Notes: generated from the letters alone by a model not told the origin. A DNA stretch of 64,000 nt from Flammeovirgaceae bacterium BBD 1991-12 (GCA_001657315.1 LYSV01000071.1:1-64000), one strand, 5' to 3'; shown: positions 1 to 9,168, counted from the first letter of the stretch. Made by a program: numbers and translations.

Positions 1-173
1 CAAACCACAACGCTGGTAAAGTCAGATCAACAAAATCAAAACGGCCATGGAAAGTTCACTATTCTGAAGTCCTCACCACCAAATCCGAAGCTTACCAAAG
101 GGAACTCTTCTTCAAAAGCTTCGAAGGAAGAAAGTGGCTAATTGAACAGAAAATCATTACACCTAAAGAGTAA
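1..173 (+). CDS. C-terminal fragment of a GIY-YIG nuclease family protein (gene starts before the window)
   Basis: Frame 3 reads NHNAGKVRSTKSKRPWKVHYSEVLTTKSEAYQRELFFKSFEGRKWLIEQKIITPKE*, matching the usual GIY-YIG C-terminal pattern (HN..G.T....PW.v.y.E...t..EA..RE..fK...GR.wl). Confidence 0.65.
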   Translation, partial: NHNAGKVRSTKSKRPWKVHYSEVLTTKSEAYQRELFFKSFEGRKWLIEQKIITPKE

Positions 174-309
174 CAAAATTGACTAAATGTAACGTGAGTT
201 TTGGGTTGAGACATGTATTAAAAATATATCTCAACAACAAATAAACGTCTTTGCGAGGCCTTTGAGTGGGTTTTGGTGTTGAAGCTGCTGAAACTACGCA
301 CAGGTCCAC

Positions 310-363
310 AGGACTCCGTGAGCAGGCAATCTCCTGAAACAGGGGGACTGCTCACGGAGTCCT
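310..363. repeat. Palindromic intergenic repeat: perfect 16 bp inverted repeat with 22 nt spacer
   Basis: aggactccgtgagcag (310-325) and ctgctcacggagtcct (348-363) are exact reverse complements; a related copy lies at 51140-51213. Confidence 0.85.
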
Positions 364-496
364 GCGGGCCACACCTTTTCCCACCCTCATAACGGCCGAA
401 AAGCCCGCAGTGACGATAAATAGTTGCTTTTGAGATTGTTATACACAAAACTCACGTTAAATGTATGAATCCGGTAAATAAACATTGAAATCGAAC

Positions 497-811
497 TTAT
501 TCACCCAAATCCTCCTCCACCCTCTCCCCCAACTCATCAAAACCCGGCCTCAGCATCTCCAACTGCTCAAAGAACTCACACAGCCGGGCATACATATAGG
601 CCATGTCGCTGGCTTCTATAGGGTCCGTTTTGTGGTCTTTGCCGGGATCGGTCGCCAGCATGAGCAGCTTCCACATTTGGTTTGCCAGCGCTGAAGCGCT
701 GATCCAGTCCAACTGCTGCTCTGCAAGGTTTTGGAGGAACAGTAGTTTATCCACCGACAGTAACCGGGAGATACCGGTGGTAGCCCTGCGGTTTGTGGTT
801 GGGTTACTCAT
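497..811 (-). CDS. Hypothetical small helical protein
   Basis: 104 aa ORF, overlaps the upstream ORF by 4 bp (operon-like). Confidence 0.6.
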   Translation of the reverse strand: MSNPTTNRRATTGISRLLSVDKLLFLQNLAEQQLDWISASALANQMWKLLMLATDPGKDHKTDPIEASDMAYMYARLCEFFEQLEMLRPGFDELGERVEEDLGE

Positions 812-1218
812 CGCTTCACACTTTGAATGGCGGATAATGCTATCTCCCCGATCTTCCCGAGCTGGTCCTGCGTTCCCTTCGGCATCTTGCTATAGGACAT
901 GGAGTGAATCTGCTCCAGTGCGTCCAGTAGTTTCCACAGCACCTCCGTTACTTTGTCTTCCTCCTGCTCCTCATGATCCGTGACCAGCTTATGAAGGAAG
1001 TTGTTCATCATGATCATGACCGTGGCCCGTGATGACGAGTAGTCACTCTCCTCCAGGGCCATGCAGTTCGCGCTGGTCAGCAGCTTTGTAAGGTCACGTA
1101 TGTTCTCCTCCATGTCCGTACTCTGGCTCCACTGAAAAAAGCTGGCAATGGCAATACGTCCCACATACCGCTCAAAGCCGGAACGGTCGGGGATGGGTGG
1201 TTTGTGTGTGTTTGTCAT
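808..1218 (-). CDS. Hypothetical protein
   Basis: 136 aa ORF, divergent from the XRE gene at 1336, translationally coupled to 497-811. Confidence 0.6.
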   Translation of the reverse strand: MTNTHKPPIPDRSGFERYVGRIAIASFFQWSQSTDMEENIRDLTKLLTSANCMALEESDYSSSRATVMIMMNNFLHKLVTDHEEQEEDKVTEVLWKLLDALEQIHSMSYSKMPKGTQDQLGKIGEIALSAIQSVKR

Positions 1219-1231
1219 GGTTGAAAGATGT

Positions 1232-1301
1232 GTTAGTAGTGTAATTCAATACAATAGTAGTATAATTCACACTAAACACAAAACAATAGTAGTGTTATTT
1301 A
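1232..1301. promoter_or_regulatory. Divergent promoter region with three operator-like direct repeats
   Basis: gttagtagtgtaattca (1232-1248), aatagtagtataattca (1253-1269), aatagtagtgttattta (1285-1301) between divergent genes 808-1218(-) and 1336(+). Confidence 0.55.
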
Positions 1302-1335
1302 CTACGGTTGATGTGATTTTATATATTTACGTATC

Positions 1336-1542
1336 ATGAAAGACTACAACCGTATACGTGTCGTTTTGGCGGAAAAGAAAATCTCTGTGGGAGAATTAGC
1401 TGAAATGATTGGACGACACCGAACAGTCGTTTCCAATTACGTGAACAATAAGACGCAGCCATCTATTGAATTGTTATATAAGATAGCGGAATGTCTGAAG
1501 GTAAACGTTCATGATTTATTAGAAAATCCAGATAAACTGTAG
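1336..1542 (+). CDS. Small XRE-family HTH transcriptional regulator
   Basis: MKDYNRIRVVLAEKKISVGELAEMIGRHRTVVSNYVNNKTQPSIELLYKIAECLKVNVHDLLE: Cro/C1-type HTH. Confidence 0.9.
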   Translation: MKDYNRIRVVLAEKKISVGELAEMIGRHRTVVSNYVNNKTQPSIELLYKIAECLKVNVHDLLENPDKL

Positions 1543-1548
1543 AAGTAA

Positions 1549-1568
1549 ACCACTGGGTGAGAAGTGGT
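1549..1568 (+). other. Hairpin just downstream of the XRE gene
   Basis: accact-gggtgaga-agtggt; similar hairpin after the paralogous XRE gene at 3977-3997. Confidence 0.5.
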
Positions 1569-1579
1569 GGTAACGAGTA

Positions 1580-1843
1580 ATGGGTTTGCTACAGCTACTT
1601 ACTATCTATTGTAGTATATTAGATTTTGTGAATAATCGGCATGCAGACGGTAGTAAAGTATATGTAATAGATGATCAGATTCGTGACAAAGGACCCTTTA
1701 CAATTATCGGCGATTACATTGAGGACCCGGAAACCAATGAGATTAGTTACTTGGTAAAATGCGGTGATGTAACAAGGATATATTTAGAAAGCCAGTTAGT
1801 CACTCAAAACCAAATGATTCTAATGAGATCAGGGAAAGATTGA
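1580..1843 (+). CDS. Hypothetical protein
   Basis: 87 aa ORF (YVIDDQIRDKGPFTIIGDYIEDPETNEISYLVKCGD...); start uncertain. Confidence 0.5.
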   Translation: MGLLQLLTIYCSILDFVNNRHADGSKVYVIDDQIRDKGPFTIIGDYIEDPETNEISYLVKCGDVTRIYLESQLVTQNQMILMRSGKD

Positions 1844-2041
1844 AACACCTTCAAAATGTTCCCGCAGGAGAAGTTAATTAACCGCCTTCAGAACCAACCA
1901 GAACTTTCACATTAAAATACCGAGGGTTGGGTATTGATTACCAAATTTTTCATAGCGTAAATTCATTTAATTAGCAACTCTGACATGAGCACGCTGAAGA
2001 ACATTTGTTTAAGTAGTTACAATTTATAACTTTGGTTTTAT

Positions 2042-2776
2042 ATGGAAGAGACAAAAAAATTCAAAAACCCACCATTGATTGAATCTGTTTTTGAGTTGTT
2101 TTTTCAGTCCAGTGATTGGAATCCTGCCATCCCTGGCATTTATTATTCTAAAGTAAATTCCACTTATCCAATAATAACTCAATCCACTGGTGGACTAGGA
2201 ATAGCTCTAGGTCCGCAAGGAGTACAAATTGGCTCTGGGCATAACCAGTTAACTCAATTTAAAAGTTCTGATAACTCTTCAATCATTCAACTATCAAATA
2301 ATCTTTTAACAGTTAATAAGTTGCCTAAGTATAATGGGTGGAAATCCTACAAGAAAATGATTCTTGATGCTGTTGATAATTTAAGTGAAACTCTCGATGT
2401 ACAGGCAATAAACAGGATTGGCCTCCGGGCTGTCAATAAAATTGATGTCAAAGCCCATGATCTGGTGAATTTCAAAGAGAGTTTCAATGTTTATCCAAAA
2501 ATACCAGAAGGAGTTGCAAATGATTTTAACTCTTTGCAGCTTAATTATGAAACACCGTTTCCCAATAATGAGGTACTAGCAATCAAATTTACCACAGTGC
2601 GAAAAGAACAAGGCTATAACGCTCCAGTAATATTTACGTTACATTATGCTAAATTGAGTTCCTTGGAAATGAATTCGATTGAAAAATGGCTAGATAAGGC
2701 ACATATGAAACTTCACTCTGCGTTTAATAGTATTATAACTACGGGTAAGAAAAAAGAGTTTGACAATGAGCAATAG
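2042..2776 (+). CDS. TIGR04255-like family protein
   Basis: 244 aa; N-terminal FKNPPLIESVFELFFQS matches the characteristic start of the family; first gene of an overlapping operon. Confidence 0.65.
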   Translation: MEETKKFKNPPLIESVFELFFQSSDWNPAIPGIYYSKVNSTYPIITQSTGGLGIALGPQGVQIGSGHNQLTQFKSSDNSSIIQLSNNLLTVNKLPKYNGWKSYKKMILDAVDNLSETLDVQAINRIGLRAVNKIDVKAHDLVNFKESFNVYPKIPEGVANDFNSLQLNYETPFPNNEVLAIKFTTVRKEQGYNAPVIFTLHYAKLSSLEMNSIEKWLDKAHMKLHSAFNSIITTGKKKEFDNEQ

Positions 2777-3245
2777 TATATATCTTAACCAAATCCAAAA
2801 TTCATCATTAATTGATGATTACTATTCTGATGAAGAAACTATTAATTCCAATACTGAATTTCCTTTGTCGGTTCTTGATGAGGGATATCTCTTATCCATT
2901 GAGTTAAAAAGAGAGAAGGCCAAAAAAGAACTTGAACACTCATTCCACTTTACTACTATTAATAAAGAAGTAGATTTCATTTCTTCCGATCAAGATCTGC
3001 ACAATCTTCTGCCAAGCATTGGAGAATTTTTTCTAAAAGAAGTCTCAAATAACTCAAAATTAACACTGGAGTTGATGGAAGAGGAGAATAACTGGAGGAC
3101 TCTTTTCATAAACGTTCCGATTGACCGGCAGTCTGATTGGAAGAGCATAAACAAAATAGTTGATTCATTCTATGATACCATGTTTGATACATATCCGTCA
3201 GTTATGGAGAAACTAAACATTGATTTGGTTTCATATGAGTTTTGA
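2766..3245 (+). CDS. Hypothetical acidic protein, middle gene of TIGR04255/HEPN operon
   Basis: ATG at 2766 overlaps the previous stop (2774-2776) by 11 bp; alternative TTG start at 2760. Confidence 0.7.
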   Translation: MSNSIYLNQIQNSSLIDDYYSDEETINSNTEFPLSVLDEGYLLSIELKREKAKKELEHSFHFTTINKEVDFISSDQDLHNLLPSIGEFFLKEVSNNSKLTLELMEEENNWRTLFINVPIDRQSDWKSINKIVDSFYDTMFDTYPSVMEKLNIDLVSYEF

Positions 3246-3582
3246 TCCACAAAAATTCATTGATATATCAAAAGAACTTCAATTAAGTGCAACAACTGAG
3301 GCGCATTACAGATCAATTATCAATCGTGCTTATTACGGAGCTTTTGGTCATATAAGAAATAATCTAGGATTGTATGTCACTAAATCCAGTGTGCACCGGG
3401 CAGTAATTGATGCGCTTATAGCGTCTACTGACCTTTCAAAAAAGAAGGCCGGAAAATTACTTGAAACACTTTTCAAAAGAAGAAAACAAGCAGACTATGA
3501 GCATCGAACAGAGATCAGGGCGCACAACTGCGAACATTGCATTAATCAAGCTGAAGAAATTATAAAGTTGTTTGATTCCTGA
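3235..3582 (+). CDS. HEPN-domain-like protein (UPF0332-type)
   Basis: MSFDPQKFIDISKEL...AHYRSIINRAYYGAFGHIRNNL...RRKQADYEH...INQAEEIIKLF: RAYYgaF and R..ADY features; ATG at 3235 overlaps the upstream stop by 11 bp. Confidence 0.7.
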   Translation: MSFDPQKFIDISKELQLSATTEAHYRSIINRAYYGAFGHIRNNLGLYVTKSSVHRAVIDALIASTDLSKKKAGKLLETLFKRRKQADYEHRTEIRAHNCEHCINQAEEIIKLFDS

Positions 3583-3754
3583 TAGTTTTACTAATCCTAC
3601 AACATATCTAACTCAATCAGCAAATACTAATTTTAATCGCTTCTAAGCCCTTAAATTACTGCCGGGTTTCATTATCCTGTGGCGTGATCGTTCGCGGGAG
3701 AGACTTATCTGGGCCTGTAGGGGGTGGTAAGGGAAGTTTCCTCATATTAGTATA

Positions 3755-3946
3755 ATGAAATACAATCGAATCAAAGTAGTTCTGGCGGAAAAGGATGTTT
3801 CAGTCAGCGAACTAGCCGGGATGATAGGCCGGTCAAGGCCCATAGTATCTAACTATGTAAACAATAAGACACAGCCTTCGATTGAGTTACTATTTCAAAT
3901 TGCAAAGGCACTTGAAGTACCGGTGTGTAGCCTGTTAAATACATAA
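3755..3946 (+). CDS. Small XRE-family HTH regulator, paralog of 1336-1542
   Basis: MKYNRIKVVLAEKDVSVSELAGMIGRSRPIVSNYVNNKTQPSIELLFQIAKALEVPVCSLL. Confidence 0.9.
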   Translation: MKYNRIKVVLAEKDVSVSELAGMIGRSRPIVSNYVNNKTQPSIELLFQIAKALEVPVCSLLNT

Positions 3947-3976
3947 GTACCTCCCTGCGATCTGCCGGCCGATCCG

Positions 3977-3997
3977 CCACCGGGTAAGAAATGGTGG
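3977..3997 (+). other. Hairpin downstream of second XRE gene
   Basis: ccacc-gggtaagaaat-ggtgg; matches the position and sequence type of 1549-1568. Confidence 0.45.
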
Positions 3998-4283
3998 TAA
4001 AAGATATCCCAACAACACCGGTTTCCTAAATGAGATTGTCACTAAGACGAATGCCTGTTGTATAAACATTCTCCATAAGGATTTACTTAAGCACATCGTA
4101 TTCATTAGCTCTTTTAAGGCAGTTACCCCAAAGAATAAAACACACCCTCCTGGGATAAACAGAAGAAAAATCTAGTTTTGTGATCGCCTGAGATACAGGA
4201 GGTGAAATTAGAATTACACTTCCATCAGACTTTATTACGATCACCGACGTTGATAAACCTAAAACATACACCCACACACCAAT

Positions 4284-5207
4284 ATGGTAGTTTTCGAAAG
4301 TATTTCTCTCCCCGTTATTCTAAAATTCAATGGAAAAAGTATTCTCATTCTTGCCGGAATGGCCGGTATGACATGGTTAACCAGTATTTTCATAAAAGTG
4401 CAGGAACCAACAACCTTGCTCCCCTCTACAGCCGTTTTTGGTACGATCATGTCTTTGTTCCTGGCTTTCAAAACCAATGAGGCCTATAACAGATGGTGGG
4501 AAGCGCGAAAAATGTGGGGACAATTGGTCAACTCCAGCCGTACTTTTGCCCGGCAGGTGTTAAACCTGATCACCCTCCACCCTGATCAAAACATACATGA
4601 TCAGGATGAACTGAAGAATATCCAAAAAGAGCTGATCTACCGGCATATAGGGTATATAAATGCGCTCCGTCTGTCACTGAGAAGGGAGCGCAGCTGGCAG
4701 GAGCTGGACCCATTTGTTAATAAAAAGGAATTATCAGAAATTTCCGCACAAACAAATTTACCCACTCAGCTGATCCTGAAACAGGCTGAGCAACTGAAAA
4801 GCATTTTCAATGCCGGAGCTGAAAATGATTACCGCTACATGCAAATGGATCATACACTGAATGAATTCTACAATATCCAGGGAGCATGCGAACGGATCAA
4901 GAATACTGTATTTCCCAGGATCTATTCACTTTATACCACGTCATTCACCTGGCTGTTTGTTTTCATCCTCATATTCAGTCTTTTTGATGAATTTGATTGG
5001 CAAATACTTACGGTCAGGACTTTGGTGGGATATGTCTTTGTCAGCCTTGAAAAAATCAGCCGGTTTTTGAAGGACCCATTTGAAAACCGGATCTCTGATA
5101 CCCCCATGTCTGCCCTTTGCCGGACTATTGAGATCGATCTCAGGGAAATGTTGGGAGAGAGAGATATACCTGCTCCCGTCAGGCCGGTGAATGGTGTTTT
5201 ATATTGA
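4284..5207 (+). CDS. Bestrophin-family (UPF0187) ion channel protein
   Basis: LPSTAVFGTIMSLFLAFKTNEAYNRWWEARKMWGQLVNSSRTFARQV, typical bestrophin core. Confidence 0.9.
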   Translation: MVVFESISLPVILKFNGKSILILAGMAGMTWLTSIFIKVQEPTTLLPSTAVFGTIMSLFLAFKTNEAYNRWWEARKMWGQLVNSSRTFARQVLNLITLHPDQNIHDQDELKNIQKELIYRHIGYINALRLSLRRERSWQELDPFVNKKELSEISAQTNLPTQLILKQAEQLKSIFNAGAENDYRYMQMDHTLNEFYNIQGACERIKNTVFPRIYSLYTTSFTWLFVFILIFSLFDEFDWQILTVRTLVGYVFVSLEKISRFLKDPFENRISDTPMSALCRTIEIDLREMLGERDIPAPVRPVNGVLY

Positions 5208-5400
5208 ATTATTTAGTCTCCGGGAAGAGGAGAATCCCCCGCTTCTTCTTTTTTATATACCAGGTTTCACACCCATCTGTTATCTCCCGAACTGCCTTGT
5301 TTGACGGTTTATATCAAAGAACATCCTCGCAATCACAAACTTTTATTTCTACTTTTTCGCTTCGGGTTACCTGACGGGATCGGGAATTCTCGTTTGGTAG

Positions 5401-5431
5401 AAAGCAGGGTTTAGGTTATCCTGCTTTTTTT
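5401..5431 (+). terminator. Intrinsic terminator
   Basis: aaagcagg-gtttaggttat-cctgcttttttt: perfect stem followed by a T-tract. Confidence 0.8.
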
Positions 5432-5577
5432 GCATAAAAGAACAGAGATAAGAGGGTTCGACGCTTCCCTATGGGCCGACCCATAGGATTGACCATGGCA
5501 ATGATTACATCAGCCTACTATGGCATCTGTATCCCACGTTGAACAAAAAATTACCAGGTTAGCAGGGCATGGATGAC

Positions 5578-6684
5578 CTACTCAATAACCGAATTTATCA
5601 CTTCTACAGGAGTATCGTCATGCATGGAAATGGCCGGGTAAACCGGATACCAGGTCCCTCCGATGTTGTTTCTGATCACCGAATCATGGATCCTGATGTT
5701 TCCTGTATGGTCATTTGAGACGAAAAACAGGGCTGAACCATGCGCATTCACCTCATTGGATTCAAATTTTGAACCAAAAATGGTCAGCGTCATAGTATTG
5801 CCATCGTTGTAAATGGCCCCGCCGCTTCCACCTCCCGGAGTATTGTCCTGAGCAGGGTTACCCCCATTCCCAATGGCCCGGTTGTGCGTAAAAAGGCTGT
5901 TGATGACCGTCCACGAAACACCAATGCTACTCAGCGCACCTCCGTTGGAACCTACATTTCCATACCCTTCAGCACCGCCAAATGTACTGTTGACCACATA
6001 CACGGGCTGGTTGTTGTATTGGCTGAATACGCGTACCGCTCCACCGCCTACGTCGGGACCTGTGCTGGCGCAGACATTGTTAAAAAAGCGGCAATTGACA
6101 ATCTTAAACCTCCCGCCACGTACCCAAATGGCTCCACCGCCATCATATTCGGATTCAGCCGTTGAATTGCCATCAGCAAAAGTCAGGTTCTGAACTATTA
6201 GCCGTGGATGGTCCTGATTCTGACAGTGCGGGGTAGTCCAGTTTTGAGCCTGATCACAGGTATTCATGTACAGGATCCGGGTTTTGCCGTCACCGCTAAG
6301 GGTAATAAGTCCGCCGCCATCTATGACCACTACCGGGTTGGCATCGTTGAATACCTTAGCCGGCCGGTCCATGCGGATCACTACCGGGTCCGGACCGCAA
6401 TCAAAAGCGATTTTCCCACCCTGAGCAACGGCATTCACAAAAGCATCACAGGTACAGCTTTCAGGGGTACCATCACCCACCACCTGATCAGGGGAAGACA
6501 TATCTTCGGGGCCAGCTTCCGCGGGAATAGCGTAGTTACCATCAGGATTGCCCGCCGGCGGGCCGGAGACAGGATCTTCCAGTGGATTGTGAATTTTTAA
6601 CGAAGGTTCTGCGTCATCATCACCACAACTCCAAACCGACAATAACAAGACAATACATGGTACATATTTTTTCAAACCATTCAT
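5578..6684 (-). CDS. Lipoprotein with predicted right-handed parallel beta-helix repeats
   Basis: Signal/lipobox LLLSVWSCGDDD; repeated I.NCRFFNN, VVNSTF, VINSLFTHN motifs typical of beta-helix proteins. Confidence 0.75.
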   Translation of the reverse strand: MNGLKKYVPCIVLLLSVWSCGDDDAEPSLKIHNPLEDPVSGPPAGNPDGNYAIPAEAGPEDMSSPDQVVGDGTPESCTCDAFVNAVAQGGKIAFDCGPDPVVIRMDRPAKVFNDANPVVVIDGGGLITLSGDGKTRILYMNTCDQAQNWTTPHCQNQDHPRLIVQNLTFADGNSTAESEYDGGGAIWVRGGRFKIVNCRFFNNVCASTGPDVGGGAVRVFSQYNNQPVYVVNSTFGGAEGYGNVGSNGGALSSIGVSWTVINSLFTHNRAIGNGGNPAQDNTPGGGSGGAIYNDGNTMTLTIFGSKFESNEVNAHGSALFFVSNDHTGNIRIHDSVIRNNIGGTWYPVYPAISMHDDTPVEVINSVIE

Positions 6685-6993
6685 GGCTATTTTCTTTCAG
6701 TTGATTATTTCGGGCTACATGTTACCAGCAAACTTTCAAAAGATCCTTATGATGCAGGCTGTTGTTGAAATTGCAAGCCAAAGATGAATCCAATACGATT
6801 TACCTGGTGCAGCTTTTATTTTATACCTCTGATGTAAGCCCGGTAACACCCAATACCACAAAAAGGGACTGTTACTTCGGCATTTTAAATACACTCTTTA
6901 TGATCCGTTCCAATGAGAAGATCGATATGAAGAGAGACGATGTCCGGCTCCGGTATAAATAAAAAGTATTAAATTCATTGCTTTAAACTGCCT

Positions 6994-7818
6994 ATGAAGA
7001 TCATTCCTCTACATCCTTCCAGTGTCCTGAGCCCTTTGATCTGGCAAATGTGGATCATTGAGGAAGAGGCCGGCACCAATATTGATATCACATCTTTTCC
7101 CACCGGTTATCCTTATATCAATGTGGTGAGTGGCAACCCCTTCGTAATAAAAAACGGACAAAAAGACCCGATAGAGGTCAGAAGCTACCTGGCCGGGCAA
7201 GTACTTAACCCTTTTGTGCTATCCATGAAGCTGATCAGGCGGGCGTTGATCATACGGCTACAGCCGTATGCCGTACCCTTTCTGTTCCACCGGCCTGCGG
7301 CAGATATGGCCGGGGACATAATCCCACTGGATGCTATAGACCGATGGCTGGCCTGTGAGCTCGAAGATCTGATGAACAGTGAATTGACCAGTCAGGAAGT
7401 ACTGTTAAGAACGGAAGAAATATTTGGGCGTCGATTGAAGGAAGACAATTATGACCAGCGGCTACTCCATAGTCTCAGGTACATACTGGACAGGGGTGGT
7501 GACGTGGATATGCGTAGCATGGCGGAAGAGTCCAATCTGTCACAACGAAGAATACAGCAACTCTACAGACATTACCTGGGCTTAACGGCCAAGGCCTTCA
7601 GCCGGGTAGTGAAGGTACAAAACTACACCCTCAAGATACTCAATGGCAAATCCATGGAGCAGGTCATTCCGGAAAGTTACCATGATCAGGCTCATTTTAT
7701 CCATGATCTCAAGGGATTGACTCACATGACCCCAACAGAATATTTCCGTTATATCACTGATCCTGCACGAAGGGACGCCTACCGCATGTCCAACCTTTAT
7801 AATGTGCATCGGTATTGA
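6994..7818 (+). CDS. AraC-family transcriptional regulator
   Basis: C-terminal MRSMAEESNLSQRRIQQLYRHYLGLTAKAFSRVVKVQ...YHDQAHFIHDLKGLTHMTPTEYF. Confidence 0.88.
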   Translation: MKIIPLHPSSVLSPLIWQMWIIEEEAGTNIDITSFPTGYPYINVVSGNPFVIKNGQKDPIEVRSYLAGQVLNPFVLSMKLIRRALIIRLQPYAVPFLFHRPAADMAGDIIPLDAIDRWLACELEDLMNSELTSQEVLLRTEEIFGRRLKEDNYDQRLLHSLRYILDRGGDVDMRSMAEESNLSQRRIQQLYRHYLGLTAKAFSRVVKVQNYTLKILNGKSMEQVIPESYHDQAHFIHDLKGLTHMTPTEYFRYITDPARRDAYRMSNLYNVHRY

Positions 7819-8164
7819 TGTGCACTTTTAGATCATCCGGGATACATAATACGGAGGCTACAAGCCAACTATATCAGCACAATTTTCTAATGTTGACCAT
7901 GTCTATTCGCCTCATGTTCAGTTCATTGTAGTTTTCACACCTTCGGTGGCAAATAATCTACTTTTCGGATATGCATTTTGCAGGTAAAAGTTTGTGTATT
8001 CTCCATCTTTTTCGTCCGTTTGTCGCACAGATGTCAAACATGACAAAACGAAGAACTTTTTGACCTTATCCCCGTGGTATTAGAGATATTGGCTGATCCT
8101 ATGGCGGATAATATTGACAGAGGCCGGTCAGGACCAGTTATCCCTGAACCAATTAAAATACAAA

Positions 8165-9040
8165 ATGAAAAAACAAAACAAACTTGTTGCACTGGCTTTA
8201 TTTTCTTCTGTTCTTTTCGCACAACCCACTGTTGCACAGTCAATTGTTGATGGTTTCATGACTCCCAAAAACCAGGGTACTGTGAGCTTGTCCTATTCCT
8301 TTGAAAGTTATGATGAATTCTTTCTGGCCAATCAAAAAATGGATGCTCCTGATCGTCTGGGAGGACGAATAACCACCCAAAGTATTGGTTTATATGCAAA
8401 TTACGGCATCAGCGACCGGTTTAACATAGTGTTCAATTTACCCTACATCATCGCTCAGGGTGACGGCAGTGAAAGTACACCACAGCAGGACGGGTCATTC
8501 CAGGACCAGCAGGTGGCAGACTTCCAGGACATGGCCGTTTACATCAAGTACAGATCCTATACCCACTCCTTTGGCAGCGGACAGCTTTCGTTCATCCCAG
8601 CACTCGGATTTGGTACTCCGCTCAGTAATTATGCTGCCGATGATCTGCTTTCTGTTGGTAACGGAGCTACTTTTCTTGATATGCGGGGTATTGTTCATTT
8701 CAAGGCGGACGTTGGATTTTTCATTGAAGGACAGGCGGGGCACTCCTTAAGAAGTGATGAAGTGCCGGATGCATGGATCTTCGGAGGAAAGCTGGGCTAT
8801 GCTCATGAGAAGTTTTATGTAGACCTCGGATTCGAAACGCAGATCTCGGATAGCGATGCCCCGGATATTGGCGAAGCCGTATTCAGCGCGGTGCGAGTGA
8901 ACTACACGCAGCTGGCGCTGTCCGCTTACTACCCCATACTGCCTTCTATGGGTGCTACGCTTGGGATCGGTCAGTACATAGACGGACGAAATGTGGGCCT
9001 GGCTACGAGACTTTCAGGAGGAGTGGTCTACAGTTTTTGA
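8165..9040 (+). CDS. Outer membrane beta-barrel protein
   Basis: Signal peptide MKKQNKLVALALFSSVLFAQPTVAQ; alternating barrel-like strands ending VVYSF; internal ATG at 8165 preferred over 8114. Confidence 0.75.
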   Translation: MKKQNKLVALALFSSVLFAQPTVAQSIVDGFMTPKNQGTVSLSYSFESYDEFFLANQKMDAPDRLGGRITTQSIGLYANYGISDRFNIVFNLPYIIAQGDGSESTPQQDGSFQDQQVADFQDMAVYIKYRSYTHSFGSGQLSFIPALGFGTPLSNYAADDLLSVGNGATFLDMRGIVHFKADVGFFIEGQAGHSLRSDEVPDAWIFGGKLGYAHEKFYVDLGFETQISDSDAPDIGEAVFSAVRVNYTQLALSAYYPILPSMGATLGIGQYIDGRNVGLATRLSGGVVYSF

Positions 9041-9168
9041 GATATTCTTCATGTGCCCCCTGATCAGTTCGTTAACAACGCTCAGAAGATTATTAACAGA
9101 TCACAATAGCCTCACAGAATTTCGCTTTTTTACAATGAATACCAGGAGCATAGCGCTTATTTGGAGGA

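Noticed and set aside
218-448. 76 aa minus ORF
   Set aside because: Generated by the palindromic repeat (310-363); no protein-like features and shared repeat peptides (LTESCG) with another artefactual ORF.
4202-4480. 92 aa plus ORF overlapping the bestrophin start
   Set aside because: Out of frame with a clear bestrophin gene; no family features.
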